Shown here piece after piece: positions 6,952-16,693 of a stretch of DNA of 64,000 nt; the first letter of the stretch is position 1; the number at the start of each line of letters is the position of its first letter. The notes beneath the pieces are model-generated. The model did no database searches and was not told the DNA's origin. It saw only the letters and a program-made list of their open reading frames with translations. The position numbers and the translations under genes are program-made. The DNA is from Herpetosiphon sp042688385 (GTDB lineage: Bacteria; Chloroflexota; Chloroflexia; Chloroflexales; Herpetosiphonaceae): NCBI RefSeq assembly GCF_042688385.1, contig NZ_JBHUPY010000007.1, positions 186,001-250,000 on the forward strand, written 5' to 3'.

Positions 6952-9900
6952 GTGCAATTTAAGGGTTTACGACTCCTAACAGCGTTAACGATGCTGTTCA
7001 CGTTGATTGGTACTTCGTTGTCCGCGACCTACACCAAGCCGACCAGTGCTGTCTCAACCTCTCTGGTTATTAGTCAATTTCAAACTGCTGGCGTTAATGC
7101 CAGCGATGAATTCATTGAACTGCATAACATCAGTGCTAACCCAATCGATCTGAATGGTTATCGCGTAGTATATCGTTCAACGTCGGGAACGACCGATACT
7201 GCAATCACCAACTGGTCAACCTCGGTTGTGATTCCTGCTGGTGGGTTTTATCTCTTAACAAACAGCGGCTATGATGGCACTGCAACCTCTGATGGAAGCT
7301 TTAGCAGTGGCTTGGCTGCTGCTGGTGGCGGGATCGCCATCCGCAATGGTGCTGCCAATACCGGCACTATCATCGATTCAGTCGGCTTTGGGAATGCTAC
7401 CAATGCCTTTGTTGAAGGCACAGCTACTGGTGCTCCTGCGGCTAATAGCAGCTATCAACGCAACAATTCAAGCTGTGCTGATACCGATAACAACGCTGCT
7501 GACTTCAGCTTGTTAACCCCTTCAGCACCACGCAATAGCAGCAGCCCAGCCGCAACCTGCGGTGGCTCACCTGTTGATAACGCACCAACCGTTGCCAGCA
7601 CTGTGCCAGCCAACGCTGCCAACAATGTTGCCTTGAACGCTAACGTTACGATCACCTTCAGCGAACCAGTTACCACAACTGGCACGTGGTACACCATCAG
7701 CTGTACCAGTGGCGCTCGCACTGCTACCGTTACTGGCGGCCCAACAAGCTATGTGCTTGATCCAAGCAGCGATTTTGCTGCTAGCGATGCTTGTACGGTA
7801 ACGGTTGTTGCTAGCCAAGTAACTGATCGCGATGGCACGCCAGATCAAATGGCTCAAAACCATAGCTTCAGCTTCAACACTGCGAGCGGTGTTGCCTGTG
7901 TCGGCGGCACGGTTACGCCAATCGGCCAAGTCCAAGGCACTGGCGAAACCACCCCTGCCAATGGTACGGTTGTAACCGTTCAAGGGACTGTGGTTGCCGA
8001 TTATGAAGGTGCTCAACCAGCCTTGCGCGGTTTCTACCTGCAAGATGCTGGCGATAGCAACCCAGCCACCTCGGATGGTATTTTCGTGTTCAATGGTGGC
8101 GCTGACCAAGTTGCCTTGGGTCAAGTCGTCCGCGTCACGGGTACGGCTGGTGAAAACCAAGGACAAACCCAATTGAGCGGCAGCTTGACGGTTGAGCTTT
8201 GTGGCACAACCAATGTGGTTACGCCAGCACAAGTGACCTTGCCATTCGCCTCAGCTACCGAAGCCGAGCGCTACGAAGGCATGCTTGTGCAGTTCAACCA
8301 AAAATTGGTTGTTTCAGAGCACTACTTGTTGGCTCGCTTCGGCCAAGTTACCTTGTCGCTCAACGAACGCTTGATGCAACCAACCAACGTGGTTTCACCA
8401 GGTGCGCCAGCTTTGGCCTTGCAAGCTGAAAACAACTTGCACAAAATCATCCTTGATGATCCATTCAACAACCAAAATGCTGATCCGATTCTGTTTGGTC
8501 GTGGTGGCAATGGCTTAAGTGCCAACAATACCTTGCGCGCTGGCGATAGCATCACCGGTTTGCAAGGCGTTATGACCTACACCTGGGGTGGCGCAACTGC
8601 AAGCCCCAACAGCTACCGCGTGCGGGTCAGCCAATCGCCAAATTTCGTGGCCGAAAACCCACGCCCAACCTCGCTTGAGCTTGATGGCTCGTTGCGCGTG
8701 GCTGGGGTTAACGTGTTGAACTACTTCAATACCTTTGGCACAAACGCTTGTACTGGCGGGGTTGGTGGCGCTGCTACCGATTGCCGTGGGGCTGAAAACG
8801 CCACCGAATTCACACGCCAAAGAGACAAAACCATTGCCGCAATCATCATGACCCAAGCCGATGTTATTGGCTTGATGGAAATTGAAAACGACGGCTTCGG
8901 CAGCAACAGCGCCATCCAAGATTTGGTTAATGGCTTGAACGCTGCAACCGCACCAAACACCTATGCCTTGATCAATGTCGATGCGCGGACTGGCCAAACC
9001 AATCCATTGGGCACCGATGCAATCAAGGTTGCTTTGCTCTACAAACCAGCCAAAGTAAGCTTGACTGGCACGACTGCCGTGCTCAACACTGGCGCATTCG
9101 GTGAATTCAACACCGGCAGCGGCCCAACTGGTCGTAACCGCCCAGCGTTGACCCAATCGTTCACCGAAACCAGCAGCGGCGAAACCTTCACCGTTGTGGT
9201 CAACCACTTGAAGTCGAAGGGTAGCGCGTGTACCGATAACATTAGCCCAGTGCCAAGCGACCCAGATTTGGGCGATGGCCAAGGCAACTGTAACTTGACC
9301 CGCAAAACCGCCGCGCAAGAGTTGGTCAACTGGTTGAATACCGACCCAACCAATGTTGATGATAGCGATTATTTGATCATCGGCGACTTGAATTCATACG
9401 CCATGGAAGATCCAATCACCGTTATCCGTAACGCTGGCTATGTCAACGTACCAAAAGCCTTGCTTGGCGACGAAGCCTACTCATACATTTTCGACGGCCA
9501 AACTGGCTCGCTCGACCATGCCTTGGCAAGCAATTCGTTGTTCGGCCAAGTTGCCGATGTACAAGAGTTGCACATCAACGCCGACGAACCAATTGCCTTG
9601 GATTACAACACCAACTTCAAGAGCCCTGGCCAAATCACCAGCTTGTATAGCAACAACGCCTACCGTGCGTCAGACCACGACCCAATCGTGGTTGGCTTGA
9701 ACTTGGGTGCAGCTCCAACTGCCAACTTCGGCACCTCAACCAAGACGGTCAGCGATACCAGCGTCGAACAAGGCGAAGTCTTCACCTACACCTTGACGAT
9801 TCGCAATAGTGGCGCGGCAGAAGGCAGCTTCAGCTTGAGCGACGTGATCAACAGCAATTTGCAAATTGTGAGCGTCAGTGCTGGCTTGACCACCAGTGGC

Positions 9901-10107
9901 CAAACCGTCAGCACCAACAGCAGCCTTGCACCAAACTCAATCAAAACCTACACGATTGCCGTGCGCAGTGTTGGTAATTTCGTTGGAACGGTCAGCAACA
10001 CCGCTGTGCTCAATAGCGATATTGATTTGACTGCCGATGACGTGACGATTACCGCAACCTCAAACCCAAGCTTTACGGTCTACTTGCCATTCGTGAACAA
10101 AAACTAA
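6952..10107 (+). CDS. secreted multidomain endonuclease/phosphatase (ExeM/NucH type)
   Basis: The protein has about 1051 residues starting at GTG 6952, chosen because GGAGG lies five bases upstream. A signal peptide (1-30) is followed by a lamin-tail domain (about 38-195, DEFIELHN motif), an SbsA-like Ig domain (about 215-310), an OB-fold region (about 330-450) and a large endonuclease/exonuclease/phosphatase domain (about 580-915). The last contains NVLNYFNT, GLMEIEND, NHLKSKG, IGDLNSY and SDHDPI, the metal and catalytic motifs of this fold. A DUF11 repeat (about 920-1030) and a C-terminal VYLPFVNKN tail follow. This architecture is that of extracellular nucleases that degrade DNA for phosphate, nutrients or biofilm turnover. 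Codon use here is notably rich in AAC/ACC compared with neighbours, as in a highly expressed secreted protein. An intrinsic terminator follows. Confidence 0.9.
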   Translation: MQFKGLRLLTALTMLFTLIGTSLSATYTKPTSAVSTSLVISQFQTAGVNASDEFIELHNISANPIDLNGYRVVYRSTSGTTDTAITNWSTSVVIPAGGFYLLTNSGYDGTATSDGSFSSGLAAAGGGIAIRNGAANTGTIIDSVGFGNATNAFVEGTATGAPAANSSYQRNNSSCADTDNNAADFSLLTPSAPRNSSSPAATCGGSPVDNAPTVASTVPANAANNVALNANVTITFSEPVTTTGTWYTISCTSGARTATVTGGPTSYVLDPSSDFAASDACTVTVVASQVTDRDGTPDQMAQNHSFSFNTASGVACVGGTVTPIGQVQGTGETTPANGTVVTVQGTVVADYEGAQPALRGFYLQDAGDSNPATSDGIFVFNGGADQVALGQVVRVTGTAGENQGQTQLSGSLTVELCGTTNVVTPAQVTLPFASATEAERYEGMLVQFNQKLVVSEHYLLARFGQVTLSLNERLMQPTNVVSPGAPALALQAENNLHKIILDDPFNNQNADPILFGRGGNGLSANNTLRAGDSITGLQGVMTYTWGGATASPNSYRVRVSQSPNFVAENPRPTSLELDGSLRVAGVNVLNYFNTFGTNACTGGVGGAATDCRGAENATEFTRQRDKTIAAIIMTQADVIGLMEIENDGFGSNSAIQDLVNGLNAATAPNTYALINVDARTGQTNPLGTDAIKVALLYKPAKVSLTGTTAVLNTGAFGEFNTGSGPTGRNRPALTQSFTETSSGETFTVVVNHLKSKGSACTDNISPVPSDPDLGDGQGNCNLTRKTAAQELVNWLNTDPTNVDDSDYLIIGDLNSYAMEDPITVIRNAGYVNVPKALLGDEAYSYIFDGQTGSLDHALASNSLFGQVADVQELHINADEPIALDYNTNFKSPGQITSLYSNNAYRASDHDPIVVGLNLGAAPTANFGTSTKTVSDTSVEQGEVFTYTLTIRNSGAAEGSFSLSDVINSNLQIVSVSAGLTTSGQTVSTNSSLAPNSIKTYTIAVRSVGNFVGTVSNTAVLNSDIDLTADDVTITATSNPSFTVYLPFVNKN

Positions 10108-10122
10108 TCTGGCCTGAGACCA

Positions 10123-10159
10123 AGCGCCCAGCACTAATTGCGGTGCTGGGCGCTTTTTT
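10123..10159 (+). terminator. terminator of the nuclease gene
   Basis: AGCGCCCAGCAC (10123-10134) pairs perfectly with GTGCTGGGCGCT (10143-10154) around an eight-base loop, followed by a run of T. It lies 16 bases past the stop codon. Confidence 0.92.
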
Positions 10160-10354
10160 GTTAATCAGCCCAAAGCCGCTAGCCAAATTCCATTCAAAAG
10201 CCCATTCTGATGCTGCCATATCCAAAGCTTATCGATTCAAATCAGTGCCAGATCAACCTTTAGCCTAACGATCAATAAGCCAAATTGGGGCTTGAATGTG
10301 CTGATTGCAGGTTGTAAGCTAGCAGCACCACAGCTACTCAATTTGGAGCGAGAG

Positions 10355-11425
10355 ATGCAACACCTCAAACGCATGAGTTTGATCGTCTGTTTAGGCTTGG
10401 CTTTGGCAGCATGCGCAATTCCAGGCAATTATTCCTCGGATAATCCACCGACCAGCCCACCAGCCGAATTGCAAATCGAAGCAGGCTTTACGATTAGCCC
10501 AATCATTACTGGTCTCGATCAGCCAACTGGGCTAGCCTTCGATCCTCAAGGGCGTTTGTATATTGCGCAACGCTCAGGCAGTGTGCTGATCAAAGAGGGC
10601 GCTGATCCGCCGCGCGAGTATGCCACGGGCTTCAATAAACCGCTCAGTTTGCACTGGTTTGAGCAAGCGTTATATGTGGTTGAGCAAGGCCAAATTCAGC
10701 GCTTGGATGATCACAACGGCGATGGCAGCGTCGATCAGCAAACAATTTTATTAAGCGATCTGCCTGATCAGATTGAAGCCGCAACCCTTGTCTCCGATGC
10801 GCAAGGCTGGCTCTATCTTGGGGTTGGCACCCAAGCAGATCACACTGCAACCGCTGGAATTCAAGAGGGTTATATTCGGCGCTTTCGGGGCGATGGCAGC
10901 GAAGCCAGCGTTTATGCAACTGGTTTGCGCATGCCGTTTGGCTTGGCGTTCGATGCCCAACAGCAGTTGTATGCAACCGACAACGGACGCGAAGGCTTAG
11001 GCGATGATCTGCCGCCAGATGAGGTTAATCAGATTGAGGCGGGGGCCAATTATGGTTGGCCTGCGTGTTGGGGCCAGCGCCAGCCAGATGCTGATGGCGG
11101 CGGCGATCAAGCAGCGTGTGCAACGACCAGCGAGCCAGCAGCGCTTTTGCCAGCCCATAGTGGCGTGACCGGAATTGTCTTCTATCAAGGCACAGCGTTT
11201 CCTGCCAGCTATCAGGGCGATGGGTTTATTAGTTTATCAGGTTCGTGGTATAGCCAAGAATTGCGTGGTCATAGCATTGTGCGCATGAACGCAGAAGATC
11301 AAAGCATTGTGCCATTTGCCAGCGGCTTTGCGCGCCCAGTTGGCTTGGTTGTTAGCCCGCAAGGACAGTTGCTGGTGGCAGATTATGACCGTGGCATGAT
11401 CGTTATGATTGCAGCGCAACCCTAA
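10355..11425 (+). CDS. PQQ-type glucose/sorbosone dehydrogenase-like lipoprotein
   Basis: The 356-residue product starts at the ATG at 10355, which has GGAG six bases upstream. It carries a lipoprotein signal peptide with lipobox LAAC, so Cys20 would be lipidated and the protein held on the outer face of the membrane. The rest matches the six-bladed beta-propeller of soluble aldose sugar dehydrogenases: LDQPTGLAFDPQGRLYIAQR near the start, a GLRMPFGLAFD blade, a DNGREGLGDDLPPDEVN segment and a NYGWPACWG motif. Members use PQQ to oxidise sugars at the cell surface. PQQ dependence is inferred from the family, and no PQQ biosynthesis genes are nearby. The gene appears monocistronic. Confidence 0.85.
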   Translation: MQHLKRMSLIVCLGLALAACAIPGNYSSDNPPTSPPAELQIEAGFTISPIITGLDQPTGLAFDPQGRLYIAQRSGSVLIKEGADPPREYATGFNKPLSLHWFEQALYVVEQGQIQRLDDHNGDGSVDQQTILLSDLPDQIEAATLVSDAQGWLYLGVGTQADHTATAGIQEGYIRRFRGDGSEASVYATGLRMPFGLAFDAQQQLYATDNGREGLGDDLPPDEVNQIEAGANYGWPACWGQRQPDADGGGDQAACATTSEPAALLPAHSGVTGIVFYQGTAFPASYQGDGFISLSGSWYSQELRGHSIVRMNAEDQSIVPFASGFARPVGLVVSPQGQLLVADYDRGMIVMIAAQP

Positions 11426-11538
11426 ACCTAGAGAAAGTTGCCGAATATGCCTCAATTTATCAGTATTGCATATGAACTGTAAACATTGGGGTTCTCATGT
11501 ATTTTTTGACAAGCTAATCGCGAAAGTAGGCAGAATCT

Positions 11539-12021
11539 ATGCAACAGCTTATCCTCGCCTGTGGGGTAAATCCATTAGGCCCAATTATTTTACTCTTTGG
11601 GACAGCAATTCTGCTATTTATCAGTAATATGACAATTAAATATTTCTTGCTTGCAAAAACCCATCGTTCAAAACGTCGTTCATTAATGATCGATAGTTTG
11701 AGCTTGACATTTATTGAAGGCTTTGTAATCGGCTTGGTTATTCTAGCTGCAACAGTGTTGCCACGTGTTGTATTTATTACGAAAATTGGATTTTTATTTT
11801 CCTATCAAATTATCATTTGGGCATTGTTTTGCATCATCGATACGTTTTTTATCAAACGTTGGTCAATCCAAACCAAATTTCAAGCGATTAGGCTAGACGA
11901 CAGTCAACAATTACAGGTTGAGCCAGCACATCGCACTTATCTGCCGCCATGGCTGGTAGCAATCCTATCAAATACATTAATCCTTGGCTTAATTGGCTTA
12001 TTGGTTTGGATAGTCAATTAG
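11539..12021 (+). CDS. hypothetical membrane protein, paralog of the next gene
   Basis: The 160-residue protein has four hydrophobic segments (about residues 12-32, 58-80, 84-108 and 133-158) and no recognisable domain. It starts MQQLILAC and has QQLQVE about residues 121-126, features shared with the next protein (MQKIILAC, QQLQVE at the same relative place). The two are therefore tandem paralogs. An AGGCAG element precedes the ATG. The gene is relatively AT-rich compared with its surroundings. Function unknown. Confidence 0.7.
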   Translation: MQQLILACGVNPLGPIILLFGTAILLFISNMTIKYFLLAKTHRSKRRSLMIDSLSLTFIEGFVIGLVILAATVLPRVVFITKIGFLFSYQIIIWALFCIIDTFFIKRWSIQTKFQAIRLDDSQQLQVEPAHRTYLPPWLVAILSNTLILGLIGLLVWIVN

Positions 12022-12040
12022 TTTATAACGAGGAGCAGCA

Positions 12041-12532
12041 ATGCAAAAAATAATCCTTGCCTGCTGCTATGGTTTATGGCCCCAATCATTTGGCTGGCTC
12101 TATGGGTTTATCGGTTTTTGGGTAATTATAGCGCTTGTTATTGTGGTGAAAGCCTGGGTTTTCCCGCGCAGCCAATGGATTCAGCGGCGGGCACCCTTCC
12201 TTAAAAGTTTTTTGCTTTTTATGTCGGGAGCCAGTCTTAGCATGCTTGTGTTGAGCGGCATCTATTTTTTTGCGCCAGCCATGTTCAGCAATCGCCTTGG
12301 ATTCGTCCCCGCCTATCACGTGATTCTGCTTGGGGCAATCTGCGTTCACGATACGCTGATATTGAACTATTGGCTCAAACAAGGCTATGCCCAAACCATC
12401 GGAGTTGATCCAAATCAGCAACTTCAGGTCGAGTCAGCCCAAAGCCACTGGTATCAACCGATCGTGCTTGGATTCGGCACTAATCTCATGCTCTTTTTGG
12501 TTATTCAGGCAATGCTTAGCCTTGCTGGCTAA
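12041..12532 (+). CDS. hypothetical membrane protein, paralog of the previous gene
   Basis: The 163-residue protein has four predicted membrane segments (about 18-38, 57-80, 88-110 and 138-160). It shares its N-terminus, the DPNQQLQVESA segment and the final hydrophobic helix with the gene at 11539. GAGGAG lies just upstream of the ATG. It follows the first copy by 19 bases and its stop codon overlaps an in-frame ATG of the next frame, so the three genes form one operon. I do not recognise a function. Confidence 0.7.
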   Translation: MQKIILACCYGLWPQSFGWLYGFIGFWVIIALVIVVKAWVFPRSQWIQRRAPFLKSFLLFMSGASLSMLVLSGIYFFAPAMFSNRLGFVPAYHVILLGAICVHDTLILNYWLKQGYAQTIGVDPNQQLQVESAQSHWYQPIVLGFGTNLMLFLVIQAMLSLAG

Positions 12533-12567
12533 TGCCATTGTTACCATGGAGCAAAAGGTTGTTGATT

Positions 12568-13296
12568 ATGACTGCACTTAATAATTCACTTGTAGCCTCA
12601 ATTGAACCAGACGAGTATGATCCTTGGCTTAGCTTGCGCTATCAAACGCCACAGCAGCAAATCGTGCTCTATAGCGGCTCAATCTATCATAGTGGCATAT
12701 TTGATGACGATCAAACTGAATTTTGCTTAGATTTTAATTTTGGCCATAGCTACCTGATTCAACCCTATCGCCTCAGGCGGTTTGCCGAATGGCTTGTTTT
12801 TGTGCCCATGATCGATCAAGCTACTGAGCTTGATAATGTTTGGGCTGATCACGCCCAGTTTGGGCAAGGGTTGCTAATTCCCCAACACAGCTGGGATGTT
12901 GTTTGGCAAGCAGCCGGATTTGCTGTGCGCAGCGCTGCAAGCATCCCACTTGCAACCAATGCCGATCTACAATTGCTTTGGTTGCTGACAAGCCAATTTA
13001 AGCAAGTTTCACCAGCCATGACGGGGCTAACAACTTCTATCAAGGCACTTCAGCATGCGATTCTTGCAGAAGCGCCAAACCATCAGCCTTCGATTAAACA
13101 GCTGCTGCAAGCAATGCTTGATCAACAACTGCTGCTTGAGCCAACTCCAAGTCCGCAACTCGCCGAAGGCCTGACGATTACAGCTTACTGGACTGACCAC
13201 CAGCAGCGGATTCAGGAGTGGCCAGCACTTATCGTCCAGCAGCAGCAGCCTTACCTGCTGATTTTTGGCCAGCTGGTTAAAATTCTCGAAGCCTAA
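12568..13296 (+). CDS. hypothetical protein in operon with the paired membrane proteins
   Basis: This soluble protein of about 242 residues is rich in Gln, Leu and Ala, with no signal peptide, membrane segment or motif I can name. The N-terminal 60 residues look mostly beta (QIVLYSGSIYHSGIF), and the middle and C-terminal parts look helical with QQLLLEP and QQQQP stretches. I chose the ATG at 12568 because AAAGG lies nine bases upstream. A longer start at 12532, overlapping the previous stop codon, is possible. Its place after the two membrane paralogs suggests a shared process. Confidence 0.65.
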   Translation: MTALNNSLVASIEPDEYDPWLSLRYQTPQQQIVLYSGSIYHSGIFDDDQTEFCLDFNFGHSYLIQPYRLRRFAEWLVFVPMIDQATELDNVWADHAQFGQGLLIPQHSWDVVWQAAGFAVRSAASIPLATNADLQLLWLLTSQFKQVSPAMTGLTTSIKALQHAILAEAPNHQPSIKQLLQAMLDQQLLLEPTPSPQLAEGLTITAYWTDHQQRIQEWPALIVQQQQPYLLIFGQLVKILEA

Positions 13297-13430
13297 AATA
13301 GGGCAGTTTGCGGGCAAAAACTGATATGTTGCTGAAAATGCTGAGAGTTACTTGAAAAAGGGAACACAATTGGCCTCGTATCCGTTATGATAAGACAGCC
13401 GAAACGATTTTAGTGTGTGGAGTATTGGGT

Positions 13431-15743
13431 ATGCGCTGGATACGCTGGTGTTGGCTGCTGTTGCTGATAGCCCTACCGATCAGTGCAGCATCGGGCCAAG
13501 AGCAATCAAATAATGGGCTAATTTGGCAAGTTGAGCCAGTATTTGGCACCACCTATCGCCCTGGCGAGTGGATGGCCTTGCGGGTCAAGGTGAGCAATAC
13601 TGGCGTTGATCGCAAGGTTGAAATTCACGTTGGCAACTACAATGTTGAGCTTGATGTGCCCGGCGGCAGTCAAAAAGAAACTTTGTTATATGGCCAATTT
13701 GATCAAGCGTTTCGGGTGCCAATGGCGCTCTATTTAAATGGCGAAAAACGCGAAACCGCCACGCTTCAACTGCGCTCAACCGATCGCCCGATGGTGGCAA
13801 CCTTGTTGGAGCAACCGCTGCCCCAATTGACCAAGGTAGTGCTGGTTGCGACTGATAGCAAGCAATTGCCGAATTCGGCGATTGGCCTCGATATGCTCAA
13901 TGGCATTGCGCTCAATCAGCGGTCGTGGGGCGAGCTATCGCCAGAACAACAGCAAGCAATCAAACGGTGGGTCAACAATGGTGGGATGTTGTTGGTCGAG
14001 CCAAATCTGCTTGAAGATTTGCCTGCCGAACTCCAGCCAGCCCAAGTTGCAGGCGAGCAAGCTATTGCCACCACAACCTTAAGCCAAGTATTTCTTCAGC
14101 CGTTCAATGAAGCAAGCTTGAATATTGCCCTGCTTCAGCCAAATAATCAATCGGCTGCGAGCCTGAAGCAAGATCAAACGCCGATTTTTGTTAAACGCCC
14201 AGTTGGCAAAGGTTTTGTCATCGCCAGTGCGTTTAATCTCGATCAGCAGGAAATCATCGCTTGGCGTGGCTACGAAAATATGCTGGTTTCGCTCTTTCCC
14301 CAAGCCCAAAATACTGGCTGGATGGGGCCTGGCAGCAGCGAAAATATGATTCGCGATACGAATGCGCCAGCATTGCTCAACAATTTACCAGCGCTTGACC
14401 TGCCACCGCTCAAAACCTTGTTAATTCTGTTGGGGCTTTACATTGTGTTGGCGGGGCCAGTGACCTACCTCGTGCTGCGACGGCTTGATCGCATGGCCCT
14501 CGCATGGCTGACAATTCCCTCATTAACCTTGGTTTTTGCAGTGCTGGCCTATGGAATTGGCTCAAAACAACGCGGCACTGATATTTTGGTTCATGATGTG
14601 GCCTTAATCTACCCCGATGCTGATGCTAATGCGACCGTGCTTGGCTATGCAGGGATTTTCTCGCCTGTTCGCGACGAATATCAGGTAACAATCAAAAACG
14701 GGGCCTATCCACGACCACTTTTGGTCAACCCCAATATGGGCGGCAATAATGGCGGGGTCAATGCAACCCGAGCACTCTATAGCCATCAACCAGGCGATAT
14801 TCGCGACTTGACGATTAATCAATGGTCGATGGAAATGTTTGCTTATGAACAAAGCATCAGCGATGCGCCGCACGTGCAAATTGAAATCAGCATGCAAGAA
14901 AAGAAAATCATTGGCACCGTGCGCAATACCAGCAAATATACGCTCAACGAAGCTGCATTTATTATGTTAGGTAATGCCCAAAAGTTTGGCACAATCGAGC
15001 CAGGCGCTGAAAAATCGATTGAATTGCAAATTAACAATAATCCTTCGATGTCGGGCGCAAGCTATTTGCTGTTTCAAAAAGAGCTTGATGCTGGCTATCA
15101 AACGCCATCCGGCCCACCACGCGACCTGTTGGCCAAAACCCAAGCACTTGATATTGCACTGCCCAACACCTATAGCTCGGTTGATCGCAACGCCGTGTTT
15201 GTGGCATTCGTCGATTTCAATCAATCGGTGATCGATTTGCCCGAAAAACGCTTTGCCGCAACCCAACGCAGCTTGTTAGTACAATATCCACAATTAAGCT
15301 ATAGCCAAAATGTGGTTGAACTGAACAACAATTGGTTCAGCTATACCATGGAAGAAGATCCCAATATGGGCATGGGTTCGGCCTGTACTACCAGTGCCCG
15401 TGGCTCAGGCACAAGCATTTCGCAAAAGACTGGCATCATCCAACTTAACTTACCAGCAACGCTTAGTTCAATCGAAGCCCAATCGTTGCGCTTTTTACCA
15501 ACAATCGATGGTGGCATGGTCGCACCCAACAAAGTCAACTACGAACTTTATAATTGGGTTACTGGGCAATGGGATGGCCTAAGCTTCAAAAATGGCGCGC
15601 TTGATCTGACCACCAACCCAAGCGATTATTTACAACAAGGCAGTTTGCGCATGCGCTACACCATTGATCCATCGATCGACACCACTGCTGGGTTGTGGGG
15701 CTGTTTCTCGGTTGGGCCGGTGCTTACGGGAGTGGTCAAATGA
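13431..15743 (+). CDS. large membrane protein of an ABC export operon
   Basis: The protein has about 770 residues. A signal peptide (1-25) is followed by an extracytoplasmic beta-rich region with an Ig-like start (TYRPGEWMALRVKVSNTG) and an alpha/beta segment with ALKRWVNNGGMLLVEP, resembling glutamine-amidotransferase-like folds. Two membrane helices follow at about residues 328-350 and 360-380, and a second beta-rich outer region completes the chain. It overlaps the ABC ATPase by the ATGA quadruplet. This three-gene arrangement (big outer protein, ATPase, permease) recurs in this phylum as far as I recall, but the substrate is unknown. The large protein may receive or recognise the exported cargo. 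The ATG at 13431 has GGAG nine bases upstream; a GTG at 13413 is the alternative. Confidence 0.7.
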   Translation: MRWIRWCWLLLLIALPISAASGQEQSNNGLIWQVEPVFGTTYRPGEWMALRVKVSNTGVDRKVEIHVGNYNVELDVPGGSQKETLLYGQFDQAFRVPMALYLNGEKRETATLQLRSTDRPMVATLLEQPLPQLTKVVLVATDSKQLPNSAIGLDMLNGIALNQRSWGELSPEQQQAIKRWVNNGGMLLVEPNLLEDLPAELQPAQVAGEQAIATTTLSQVFLQPFNEASLNIALLQPNNQSAASLKQDQTPIFVKRPVGKGFVIASAFNLDQQEIIAWRGYENMLVSLFPQAQNTGWMGPGSSENMIRDTNAPALLNNLPALDLPPLKTLLILLGLYIVLAGPVTYLVLRRLDRMALAWLTIPSLTLVFAVLAYGIGSKQRGTDILVHDVALIYPDADANATVLGYAGIFSPVRDEYQVTIKNGAYPRPLLVNPNMGGNNGGVNATRALYSHQPGDIRDLTINQWSMEMFAYEQSISDAPHVQIEISMQEKKIIGTVRNTSKYTLNEAAFIMLGNAQKFGTIEPGAEKSIELQINNNPSMSGASYLLFQKELDAGYQTPSGPPRDLLAKTQALDIALPNTYSSVDRNAVFVAFVDFNQSVIDLPEKRFAATQRSLLVQYPQLSYSQNVVELNNNWFSYTMEEDPNMGMGSACTTSARGSGTSISQKTGIIQLNLPATLSSIEAQSLRFLPTIDGGMVAPNKVNYELYNWVTGQWDGLSFKNGALDLTTNPSDYLQQGSLRMRYTIDPSIDTTAGLWGCFSVGPVLTGVVK

Positions 15744-16693
15744 GCGAATTAGCGATTCAAACTGTTGATTTACTGCGCCGCTATGGCAAATATACTGCCG
15801 TCAACAAGCTTAACTTAGCCATCGCGCCTGGTAGTATTTTTGGCTTTCTCGGCCCAAACGGCGCTGGCAAAACCACAACCTTGCGGATGCTGGCGGGCTT
15901 GCTTGAGCCAAGCAGCGGCCAAGTCTTTTTGCATGGCCAGCTGATTCAAAAAACCAGCACAGCGGCAGCCATCGTTGGCTATATGCCCGATTTCTTTGGG
16001 GTTTACGATGATCTGCGGGTTTGGGAATATCTTGATTTCTATGCGCGTTGCCATGGAATTGAGCCAGCCAAACGCAAAAGCACCGTTGATGGTTTGCTCG
16101 ATTTGGTTGATCTGAGCGACAAGCGCAATGCTTTTGTGCAACATCTGAGCCGTGGGATGCAACAGCGCTTGTGCTTGGCTCATGCGCTTGTGCACGACCC
16201 CAAAATTTTGTTGCTCGATGAGCCAGCCAGCGGCCTCGACCCCCAAGCGCGGGTTGAATTACGCGAGTTGCTGCGCACCCTACGCGATATGGGCAAAACG
16301 ATTATTCTTAGCTCGCATATTTTGAATGAGCTAGAAGATATTTGTACCAATTTCGGAATTATGGCGCGTGGCCAATTGCTAGCCCAAGGCTCACTTGAAA
16401 CCTTGCGCCAACGCAGCCGCCCAGCCCTCCAAATCAAAGTGCTTGATGATTTAGAGCGGGCGATGCGCTTGATTGGCGCTCAATCAGGCGTGTTGCGGGT
16501 GCTTGAGCCAGCGGAAGAAACGCCCAACCTGATCGAAGTAGAATTTGATGGCAATGAGCAGCAAGCATCACAGTTGCTGCTTAATTTAGCGCGCGCCGAG
16601 TTGCCAATTGCCGATTTCCATCGCGAAGACGATTCGCTCGAACGGCTCTTTTTGCAGCTTGTCAATGACCATGTTACGGAGGAACAGCTATGA
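15740..16693 (+). CDS. ABC transporter ATP-binding protein
   Basis: The 317-residue ATPase has Walker A GPNGAGKTT (about residues 38-46), signature LSRGMQQRL, Walker B ILLLDEPASGLDP and a switch His in LSSHIL, the standard layout of ABC-2 type exporters. The C-terminal extension of about 90 residues is also typical of that class. Its ATG overlaps the previous stop codon and its own stop overlaps the next start (ATGA both times), so all three proteins should be made in step. The start at 15740 has GGGAGTGG just upstream. Confidence 0.93.
   Translation: MSELAIQTVDLLRRYGKYTAVNKLNLAIAPGSIFGFLGPNGAGKTTTLRMLAGLLEPSSGQVFLHGQLIQKTSTAAAIVGYMPDFFGVYDDLRVWEYLDFYARCHGIEPAKRKSTVDGLLDLVDLSDKRNAFVQHLSRGMQQRLCLAHALVHDPKILLLDEPASGLDPQARVELRELLRTLRDMGKTIILSSHILNELEDICTNFGIMARGQLLAQGSLETLRQRSRPALQIKVLDDLERAMRLIGAQSGVLRVLEPAEETPNLIEVEFDGNEQQASQLLLNLARAELPIADFHREDDSLERLFLQLVNDHVTEEQL

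Noticed and set aside
8515..9318. Long minus-strand open frame opposite the nuclease gene (about 267 codons)
   Set aside because: It is antisense to the catalytic domain of a protein with clear motifs, has no ribosome site and an odd His/Trp/Ala-rich composition. It is a shadow of the GC-biased codons.
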